Positions 6,028 to 11,831 of a stretch of DNA of 11,831 nt are shown in pieces. The DNA is from an uncultured Clostridia bacterium (GTDB taxonomy: Bacteria > Bacillota > Clostridia > Christensenellales > Aristaeellaceae). The notes beneath the pieces are model-generated. The model saw only the letters and a list, made by a program, of their open reading frames with translations, had not been told where the DNA came from and did no database searches. The position numbers and the translations under genes are program-made. Each line of letters opens with the position of its first letter. The stretch's first letter is position 1. The stretch is from NCBI GenBank assembly GCA_946409855.1, contig CAMJXZ010000068.1:1-11831 (forward strand), in the 5' to 3' direction.

Positions 6028-6594
6028 TTATTTGGCTTCCTCCGGCCCAAGCTGGCCGGTCTTCCAGTGGAGGCGGCACAGGCTGGTATAGCTTTCATTG
6101 CCGCCGAGCACCACCTGTTCCCCCGTTTTGATCACTTTCCCGTTCAGAAGCCTGGCGTTGTAAGTCGCTTTCCTGCCGCACCAGCAGATGGTTTTGACCT
6201 CCTCGATGGAATCCGCCCAGGCCATCAGCCACTGGCTTCCTTCAAAGAATTCTCCGCGGAAATCTGTCCTTAGCCCGTATGCGACCACCGGGATATGCTC
6301 TTCATCCACGATGCGCACCAGCTCTTCCACCTGCGCTTTGGTCAGGAACTGCGCCTCGTCCACGATGATGCAGTGATAATCGTGCAGCGGGACCTGATCC
6401 AGCTCTTCCATGTAGATGCACGGCGCGGTCAGGCCGGAACGGGAAGCGACCACCCGTTCACCGTCCCTGTTGTCGATCTTGGGCTTGACGATCAGCGCGC
6501 GCTGGCCTCTTTCCTGATAGTTGTACTGCACCATGATGGCGTTTGCCGTCTTGCTGGAGCCCATCGCGCCATACCGGAAATAGAGTTTTGCCAA
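6028..6594 (-). CDS. tdk: Thymidine kinase
   Basis: The product (188 aa) phosphorylates thymidine to dTMP with ATP in the pyrimidine salvage pathway of the cytoplasm. It matches the type II (TK1-like) family over its full length: P-loop GAMGSSKT (9-16), a QYNYQERG segment, Walker B with catalytic glutamate in DEAQF (E80), the lasso-region motif YGLRTDFRGE (106-115), and zinc ligands C137, C139, C173 and H176. The CxC spacing (TICWCGRKA) is that of the E. coli-like subgroup. The start is TTG at 6594: GGAGG (6608-6604) lies 9 bases upstream, and the resulting N-terminus MAKLYF aligns with known family starts. No ATG lies nearby in frame. The gene is divergent from dnaE across 107 bases and ends in its own terminator. 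Confidence 0.96.
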   Translation of the reverse strand: MAKLYFRYGAMGSSKTANAIMVQYNYQERGQRALIVKPKIDNRDGERVVASRSGLTAPCIYMEELDQVPLHDYHCIIVDEAQFLTKAQVEELVRIVDEEHIPVVAYGLRTDFRGEFFEGSQWLMAWADSIEEVKTICWCGRKATYNARLLNGKVIKTGEQVVLGGNESYTSLCRLHWKTGQLGPEEAK

Positions 6595-6627
6595 TGCTCT
6601 TTACCTCCATCTGTTCATTGCCGGTCT

Positions 6628-6656
6628 ATTATACCCTTCCCCCGTGCCCGAAACAA
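6628..6656 (-). promoter_or_regulatory. Promoter of tdk
   Basis: On the - strand TTGTTT (6656-6651) and a perfect TATAAT (6633-6628) are 17 bases apart. Transcription would start near 6621, giving a short leader of under 30 bases before the TTG start. The - strand promoter lies within the leader region of dnaE. Confidence 0.65.
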
Positions 6657-6701
6657 TGGTTTTTCTGGCGTCCATTTTGCACATACCGGAAAGGAGTTCC
6701 C

Positions 6702-9700
6702 ATGGCTTTCGCACATTTGCACCTGCATACCGAATACAGTCTGCTGGACGGCGCGTGCAGGATCAGCAGACTGATCCCCCGCTTGAAAGAGCTGGGGATG
6801 GACGCCTGCGCCATCACCGATCACGGCGCGCTGTACGGAGCCGTCGATTTCTATTCGGCCATGAAAAGCGCGGGGCTTCATCCCGTGATCGGCTGCGAGG
6901 TATATATCGCGAAGAACCGGCATGATCAGAGCAGGGATTTCAGCCACCTGATCCTTTTGTGCGAAAACGAAACCGGCTACCGGAATCTGTGCTACATGGA
7001 TTCCATGGCGTTCATAGACGGTTTCTATTATAAGCCCCGGATCGACTACGGACTGCTCGCCGCGCATCATGAAGGCCTGATCGCCCTGTCCGCCTGCCTG
7101 TCCGGAGAACTGAACCGGTCGCTGCTGGACGGGCGCTTTCAGGACGCCGCGGATTATGTCAGCCGGATGCGCGCCATCATGGGTCCGGACCATTTTTACA
7201 TTGAGATCATGGACCACGGCCTCCCGGAAGAAAAAACGGTGCTGCCCCGGCTGATCCGGCTGAGCGAGGAAACCGGCGTGCCGCTGGTCGCCACGAACGA
7301 CTGCCATTACCTGACGCGGGAAGACGCGGACGCCCAGGAAGTGCTCATGTGCATTCAGACTGGCAAGACACTGGACGACGACAAGCGGATGCGGCAGCAG
7401 ACGAAGGAGCTTTATGTCAAGTCCGAAGAGGAAATGAAGGCGCTGTTCCCCGGGCAGACAGACGCCGTTGAAAGGACGGAGGAAATCGCCAGGCGCTGCC
7501 GGATGGATTTTGACTTTTCCACCATTCATCTGCCCCGCTATCCCATCGAAACCGGCGAAACGGCGGAAGAAATGCTGCGGCGCCTGTGCCGTGAAGGGTT
7601 TGAAACACGGTATGCGCGCACCCGTACGGACGCGCTGGAGCGGATGGAGTACGAGCTAAACGTGATCATCCAGATGGGCTATGTGGATTACTTTCTGATT
7701 GTCTGGGACTTTATCCGCTATGCCAAGACGCACGGCATCATGGTCGGTCCGGGCAGAGGAAGCGGCGCCGGCAGCATCGTCGCCTACTGCCTGAACATCA
7801 CGGAACTGGATCCCCTAAAGTATCAGCTCCTGTTTGAGCGCTTCCTGAACCCGGAACGGGTCACCATGCCGGATATCGACGTGGACCTGTGCTATGAACG
7901 CCGCCAGGAGGTCATCGACTATGTCGCCCGCAAATACGGGCAGGACCACGTCAGCCAGATCATCACCTTCGGCACCATGGCGGCCCGGGGCGTGATCCGG
8001 GACGTGGGGCGCGTGCTGGGCCGCAGCTATCAGGAGACCGATCAGGTCGCCAAAGCGGTGCCGATGGAGCTTGGCATGACGCTTGAAAAAGCGCTTGATG
8101 TGAGCCCGGACCTGAAGAAAATGGTGGCGGAGGATCCGAAGGTCCGCCGCCTCTACGAAACCGCGCTGACGCTGGAAGGGATGCCCCGCCACGCCAGCAC
8201 GCACGCCGCCGGCGTACTGATCACCAACGAGCCGGTCACCCATTACGTGCCCCTGCAGACCAACGACGGCATCGTGACCACCCAGTACCCCATGGGCAAC
8301 ATCGAAAAGCTCGGCCTGCTCAAAATGGATTTCCTGGGGCTCAGGACCCTGACCGTCATCCGGGATACCCTGGAGCTGATCAGGGCCCGGGGCGCTGAAA
8401 TGACGCCCCAGGATATCCCGATCGACGACCCGGAAGTGTACGCAATGATTTCCCAGGGAGATACGGACGGCGTTTTCCAGCTGGAAGGCGCCGGGATGCG
8501 GTCTTTCCTGATGAACATGCAGCCGAAGAACTTTGAGGACATCATCGCCGCCATCTCGCTGTACCGGCCCGGTCCGATGGAGTCTATTCCCCGGTATATC
8601 GAAGGGAAAAAGCATCCGGAAAATATCCGCTACGCGACCCCGCTCCTGGAGCCGATCCTGTCGGTGACCTACGGCTGCATGGTGTATCAGGAGCAGGTCA
8701 TGCAGATCGTCCGGGATCTGGCCGGCTATTCGCTGGGCCGCAGCGATCTGGTCCGCCGGGCTATGGCCAAGAAAAAGCATGATGTGATGGCCAAAGAGCG
8801 CAGCTATTTTGTCTACGGCTCTCCGGACGAAAACGTTCCCGGCGCCGTCAGCCGCGGGATCCCCGCGGAGGTGGCGGAGCATATATTTGATGAGATGACA
8901 TCTTTCGCTTCCTACGCTTTCAACAAATCCCACGCGGCGGCGTATGCCCTGATCGCTGTCAGGACGGGCTGGCTGAAAAAGCATTATCCGGCGGAATTCA
9001 TGGCGGCGATGATGAATTCCTTTGCCGGCAACACCGACAAAGTCGCCGTCTATACCGAATACTGCCGTTCCAAAGGGATTCCCGTCCTCCGGCCGGATAT
9101 CAACTGTTCCGCCGCCCGGTTTACGGTCGACCTCACCGGACAAAGCCCGGCCATCCGCTTCGGGCTTGGAAGCATCAAAAACGTCGGCTGGGCTAGCCTG
9201 GACCAGGTGGTTCAGGAGCGTGTGCAGCATGGGCCGTTCCGGGATATATTCGATTTCTGCCACCGTTGCTGCCGCTATGACCTGAACAAGAAAGCGGTGG
9301 AAAGCCTGATCCTGGCCGGCGCCTTTGACACCCCGCAGCTGCACCGGGCCCAGCTGCTGGCCGTCTATGAAAGCGCCATGGACGGTGAATCCAGGGCGCG
9401 GAAAAACAACGTGGAAGGGCAGATCTCCCTGTTTGAACTGTCCGGCGCGTCCGCCGCGCCCATCGCCAGGCAGTACCCGGATATCCCCCCCTATCCCCTT
9501 TCCGAATTGCTCCGGCAGGAAAAAGAGGTCACCGGCGTCTACCTGTCCGGCCATCCGCTGGATATCTATTCCGACGCGCTGAAACGGATGAGCGCGGATA
9601 CTTCCGTCCTTCTGGAATGGACGGACGCCGAAGACGGGGGCATGAGCCATGACGGCCAGAAGGTCCGGATGGGCGGCATGATCGTCAAATGGCGCACCAA

Positions 9701-10199
9701 GGCCACCAGGAAGGGAGAACTGATGGGCTTTGTGACCCTGGAAGACCTGACCGGCCAGATTGAGTGCCTGGTTTTCCCGCGGGTCTGCGAGCTGTACCGG
9801 TCTCTGCTCGCGGAGGACAGGGCGGTGATCATCTCGGGACGGCTTTCCGTCCGGGAAGACGAAAGTCCCAAGCTGATCGCGGAAACCGTCGAGCCTATGC
9901 CGCAGAACGCCCAGCCCGCTCCCCGGACGGAAGAAAAGCGGGAGCCCGAAATCCGCGCGCAGGCCAAAAACGCCGGCGCGAAATTGTACCTGCGCCTTCA
10001 TGCCGGCGATTATGAGAAGGCCGGAAAAATCATGCGGGCCTATCCGGGCGGAGTGCCTGTCTACCTGAATTTCCCGGACGAAGGGAAAACCCTGCTGACG
10101 CCCGCCGAACAATGGGTCAGTGACAGCGGCGAAATGATCGAAGCCCTTTGCCGGGCGCTGGGCAAAGAGAACGTCCGGCTGGTCCGGAGCGGCGCCTGA
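6702..10199 (+). CDS. dnaE: DNA polymerase III alpha subunit
   Basis: The 1165-residue product is the C-family replicative polymerase. ATG at 6702 follows AAGGAG (6691-6696) and gives MAFAHLHLHTEYSLLDG, the normal start of the family; an in-frame extension to 6543 would overlap tdk on the other strand. Domains in order: PHP (1-210) with all nine metal-ligand positions present (H7, H9, D16, H41, E66, H82, C132, D200, H202); palm with GPGRGSGAGS (349-358) and catalytic aspartates D393, D395 and D543; fingers to about 740; helix-hairpin-helix region near 770-880; internal beta-clamp motif QISLF (907-911); OB fold (about 985-1062); short C-terminal domain. The intact PHP site, lost in E. coli, suggests a possible intrinsic 3'-5' proofreading activity. 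I found no clear promoter or downstream terminator, so readthrough into the next unit is possible. Confidence 0.97.
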   Translation: MAFAHLHLHTEYSLLDGACRISRLIPRLKELGMDACAITDHGALYGAVDFYSAMKSAGLHPVIGCEVYIAKNRHDQSRDFSHLILLCENETGYRNLCYMDSMAFIDGFYYKPRIDYGLLAAHHEGLIALSACLSGELNRSLLDGRFQDAADYVSRMRAIMGPDHFYIEIMDHGLPEEKTVLPRLIRLSEETGVPLVATNDCHYLTREDADAQEVLMCIQTGKTLDDDKRMRQQTKELYVKSEEEMKALFPGQTDAVERTEEIARRCRMDFDFSTIHLPRYPIETGETAEEMLRRLCREGFETRYARTRTDALERMEYELNVIIQMGYVDYFLIVWDFIRYAKTHGIMVGPGRGSGAGSIVAYCLNITELDPLKYQLLFERFLNPERVTMPDIDVDLCYERRQEVIDYVARKYGQDHVSQIITFGTMAARGVIRDVGRVLGRSYQETDQVAKAVPMELGMTLEKALDVSPDLKKMVAEDPKVRRLYETALTLEGMPRHASTHAAGVLITNEPVTHYVPLQTNDGIVTTQYPMGNIEKLGLLKMDFLGLRTLTVIRDTLELIRARGAEMTPQDIPIDDPEVYAMISQGDTDGVFQLEGAGMRSFLMNMQPKNFEDIIAAISLYRPGPMESIPRYIEGKKHPENIRYATPLLEPILSVTYGCMVYQEQVMQIVRDLAGYSLGRSDLVRRAMAKKKHDVMAKERSYFVYGSPDENVPGAVSRGIPAEVAEHIFDEMTSFASYAFNKSHAAAYALIAVRTGWLKKHYPAEFMAAMMNSFAGNTDKVAVYTEYCRSKGIPVLRPDINCSAARFTVDLTGQSPAIRFGLGSIKNVGWASLDQVVQERVQHGPFRDIFDFCHRCCRYDLNKKAVESLILAGAFDTPQLHRAQLLAVYESAMDGESRARKNNVEGQISLFELSGASAAPIARQYPDIPPYPLSELLRQEKEVTGVYLSGHPLDIYSDALKRMSADTSVLLEWTDAEDGGMSHDGQKVRMGGMIVKWRTKATRKGELMGFVTLEDLTGQIECLVFPRVCELYRSLLAEDRAVIISGRLSVREDESPKLIAETVEPMPQNAQPAPRTEEKREPEIRAQAKNAGAKLYLRLHAGDYEKAGKIMRAYPGGVPVYLNFPDEGKTLLTPAEQWVSDSGEMIEALCRALGKENVRLVRSGA

Positions 10200-10242
10200 A
10201 CATAAACGCAGCCCTGTTTTTCGTTCCGCCTTTGTTTTCCGC

Positions 10243-10272
10243 TTTACAAAACACGGCATATTATAGTAAAAT
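10243..10272 (+). promoter_or_regulatory. Promoter of the DUF1858-thrH unit
   Basis: TTTACA (10243-10248) and TAAAAT (10267-10272) are 18 bases apart, each 5 of 6 to consensus. Transcription would start near 10279, about 40 bases before the ATG at 10321. This argues against an upstream TTG start at 10282. Confidence 0.6.
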
Positions 10273-10320
10273 ACGCAAGGCTTGCCAAAGAGACATCAAG
10301 CCGGGAAAGGATTAAACGCA

Positions 10321-10551
10321 ATGGAAATTACTCCGAGCACCAAAGTGACCGATATCCTGAACGCTTATCCGGGGCTGCTGGATCATCTGATCAAGATCGA
10401 ACCCAAGTTTGCGTTCCTGAAAACCTATCTGGGCAAACTGGCGATCCGCAACGCCACGGTTCAGGACGCTTCCGATAGATTCAATGTCAGCGTGGAAAAG
10501 CTGAAACAGCTTTTGACAGAGCAGCTGGAACTCATGAACAAAGAATCCTGA
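10321..10551 (+). CDS. Small DUF1858-like protein (76 aa)
   Basis: ATG at 10321 follows AAAGGA (10306-10311). The product is a small soluble protein with no signal peptide, no membrane segment and no cysteine. It fits the DUF1858 pattern (ITPSTKVTDILNAYP at the start, then the ATVQDASDRFNVSVEKL helix-turn unit), as found alone or at the N-terminus of DUF438 proteins. The cysteine-free form resembles the DUF438-associated type, not the CPxC-containing form. Function is unknown; the fold family is thought to bind small ligands or metal centres in some members, but nothing here shows this. The stop is 14 bases before thrH, which points to co-transcription and perhaps a shared task. Confidence 0.75.
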   Translation: MEITPSTKVTDILNAYPGLLDHLIKIEPKFAFLKTYLGKLAIRNATVQDASDRFNVSVEKLKQLLTEQLELMNKES

Positions 10552-10565
10552 CAGGAGGGGCTTTC

Positions 10566-11165
10566 ATGAATATCGTATGTCTGGACCTGGAAGGCGTTCT
10601 CGTGCCGGAAATCTGGATCGCTTTTTCAAAAGCCTCCGGCATTCCGGAACTGAAGCGCACCACCCGGGATGAGCCCGATTATGACAAGCTGATGCGCTGG
10701 CGCATCGGCATCCTGAACGAGCACGGGCTCGGGCTCAGGGAGATCCAAAGGACGATCGAAACCATCGAACCGATGGAAGGCGCGAAGGAATTCCTCGACG
10801 AGCTCCGGGACAAAACGCAGGCCGTGATCCTGAGCGACACGTTCACCCAGTTTGCCCATCCGCTGATGAAAAAGCTGGGCATGCCCACCATTTTCTGCAA
10901 TTCCCTGATCGCCGACGAAAGCGGGAAAATCACCGGGTTTCAGATGAGATGCGCCCACTCCAAGCTTTCTACGGTCAAAGCCCTGCAGTCGGTCGGCTTT
11001 GATACCATCGCCGTGGGCGACAGCTACAACGACCTTGGCATGATTCAGGCTTCGAAGGCCGGTTTCCTGTTCCGCAGCACCGAAAAAATCCGCGCGGATC
11101 ATCCCGAACTGCCGGCTTTTGAAACCTACGACGAACTCAAAGCGGCCATTTTCGCCGCGCTGTAA
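10566..11165 (+). CDS. thrH: ThrH-type phosphoserine phosphatase / homoserine phosphotransferase
   Basis: The product (199 aa) is a cytoplasmic HAD-superfamily enzyme closely resembling Pseudomonas aeruginosa ThrH along its whole length. That enzyme dephosphorylates phosphoserine and can transfer the phosphate to homoserine, linking serine and threonine synthesis. HAD motifs are intact: DLEG with nucleophile D7 and E9, motif II S90 in ILSDTF, K133 as the likely motif III lysine, and GDSYNDLGM (151-159) as motif IV. The ThrH-specific stretches LEGVLVPEIWIAF and TTRDEPDYD are present, separating it from ordinary SerB. ATG at 10566 has AGGAGG (10553-10558) 7 bases upstream. It follows the DUF1858-like gene by 14 bases and ends in a strong terminator. 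The family call is firm; whether it acts mainly as phosphatase or as transferase here cannot be read from sequence. Confidence 0.92.
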   Translation: MNIVCLDLEGVLVPEIWIAFSKASGIPELKRTTRDEPDYDKLMRWRIGILNEHGLGLREIQRTIETIEPMEGAKEFLDELRDKTQAVILSDTFTQFAHPLMKKLGMPTIFCNSLIADESGKITGFQMRCAHSKLSTVKALQSVGFDTIAVGDSYNDLGMIQASKAGFLFRSTEKIRADHPELPAFETYDELKAAIFAAL

Positions 11166-11176
11166 ATCCATTGAAC

Positions 11177-11207
11177 GGAGCCGGCTTCCGCCGGGCTCCC
11201 TTTTTTT
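11177..11207 (+). terminator. Terminator of the DUF1858-thrH unit
   Basis: The stem GGAGCCGGC pairs with GCCGGGCTCC with one bulged G and a TTCC loop (11177-11199). It is followed by C and seven T, and starts 11 bases after the thrH stop. Confidence 0.88.
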
Positions 11208-11293
11208 GCCGCAAAACATTCGGAATAAACGGCTGGTGACACCTTTATGCCTGTTTTTTCAGGGTTTTGATAATTTCCTTTTTTCTTTTTTTA

Positions 11294-11302
11294 TGGTACA
11301 CT
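11294..11302 (+). promoter_or_regulatory. Possible extended -10 promoter of the ABC transporter gene
   Basis: TGGTACACT matches the extended -10 form TGnTAnnnT, but no convincing -35 lies 16-18 bases upstream; the sequence there is a pyrimidine-rich run. The site is about 50 bases before the ATG at 11350 and just after the thrH terminator, so some promoter is expected here. Confidence 0.35.
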
Positions 11303-11349
11303 GGTGATTGGACCATGAAAAGATTCTGAAGGAACACGGAGGATCGGTT

Positions 11350-11831
11350 ATGCTTGAGCTCAGGCAGCTGACAAAAAAATATCAGGCCGGCGGGATGACC
11401 GTTGAAGCGCTTCGCAGCGTGGATATGGCGCTGCGGAAGAATGAATTCGTGGCGGTTCTGGGGCCTTCCGGGTGCGGCAAAACCACGCTGCTCAACATCA
11501 TCGGCGGGCTGGACCACGCGGACGGCGGCGAGATGCTGGTCAACGGCCGTTCCACGAAAAAATACAAGGACAAGGACTGGGACAATTACCGGAATCATCG
11601 GGTCGGTTTTGTATTTCAGAGCTATCACCTGATCCCGCACCAGACGGTTCTTTCCAATGTGGAACTGGCGCTGACGCTTTCCGGCGTCAGCCGGCGCGAA
11701 AGGAAAAAACGCGCGCTGGAAGCGCTGACACGGGTCGGCCTTGCGGACCAGGCGCACAAAAAACCAAATCAGATGAGCGGCGGCCAGATGCAGCGCGTCG
11801 CCATCGCCCGTGCCCTGGTCAACAATCCCGA
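11350..11831 (+). CDS. ABC transporter ATP-binding protein, N-terminal part (MacB/LolD type)
   Basis: ATG at 11350 follows GGAGG (11338-11342) by 7 bases. The window ends after 160 codons, before Walker B. Visible motifs are Walker A GPSGCGKT (38-45), the Q-loop glutamine Q90 in GFVFQSYHL, and the signature MSGGQ (142-146, M replacing the usual L) followed by QRVAIARALV. The LIPHQTVLSNVELAL segment after the Q-loop is characteristic of the MacB/LolD/FtsE-like subfamily, which powers FtsX-type permeases that export peptides, lipoproteins or antibiotics at the cytoplasmic membrane. In clostridia, very similar N-termini often belong to long proteins with the permease fused behind the ATPase; whether that is so here lies outside the window. 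Substrate is unknown. Confidence 0.93.
   Translation, partial: MLELRQLTKKYQAGGMTVEALRSVDMALRKNEFVAVLGPSGCGKTTLLNIIGGLDHADGGEMLVNGRSTKKYKDKDWDNYRNHRVGFVFQSYHLIPHQTVLSNVELALTLSGVSRRERKKRALEALTRVGLADQAHKKPNQMSGGQMQRVAIARALVNNP

Noticed and set aside
6543..6701. Upstream in-frame extension of dnaE by 53 codons
   Set aside because: It overlaps the 5' end of tdk, has no ribosome site, and the DnaE family begins at the HLHLHTEYSLLDG segment.
7815..10259. 814-codon open frame opposite dnaE
   Set aside because: Long antisense frames are common opposite GC-rich genes with C/G-ending codons; it has no recognisable domain and dnaE is certain.
1..11831. CRISPR array, tRNA, rRNA, insertion sequence or phage genes
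   Set aside because: No regularly spaced repeats, transposase or integrase motifs, terminal inverted repeats or tRNA-like cloverleaf were seen.

Overview
The window looks like chromosome from a fairly GC-rich member of the Clostridia (Bacillota), possibly an uncultured gut or rumen lineage. This placement is an inference from three things: Gram-positive style Sec signal peptides, strong AGGAGG-type ribosome binding sites with short leaders, and many intrinsic terminators with T-tracts. I saw no phage, transposon, CRISPR, tRNA or rRNA signature.

Layout, left to right. (1) 1-811 (+): 3' part of a PlsC-like acyltransferase gene. (2) 812-1355: convergent intergenic region with a + strand terminator and a hairpin that ends the next gene. 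(3) 3851-1356 (-): a secreted 831-residue protein joining a von Willebrand factor A (vWA) domain to a C-terminal flavodoxin domain. (4) 3852-4509: divergent spacer with a promoter for each flanking gene and a GC-rich, hairpin-rich island that may be a small RNA or a leader with a terminator. (5) 4510-5805 (+): a secreted 431-residue protein of unknown function with a near-consensus promoter and a very strong terminator. (6) 5806-6027: convergent spacer with opposing terminators and an unassigned promoter between them. (7) 6594-6028 (-): thymidine kinase, starting at TTG. (8) 6702-10199 (+): DNA polymerase III alpha subunit DnaE, divergent from tdk. (9) 10321-10551 and 10566-11165 (+): a DUF1858-like small protein and a ThrH-type phosphoserine phosphatase in one likely operon with its own promoter and terminator. 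(10) 11350-end (+): N-terminal part of a MacB/LolD-type ABC transporter ATPase.

How the genes relate. tdk and dnaE are housekeeping genes for dTMP salvage and DNA replication, and thrH belongs to serine/threonine metabolism. The unusual part is the pair of divergent secreted proteins (1356-5805). The vWA-flavodoxin fusion places a flavin-type fold outside the cytoplasmic membrane on a protein with an intact metal-dependent adhesion motif. Its neighbour is an unrecognised exported protein. A shared role at the cell surface is possible but unproven.
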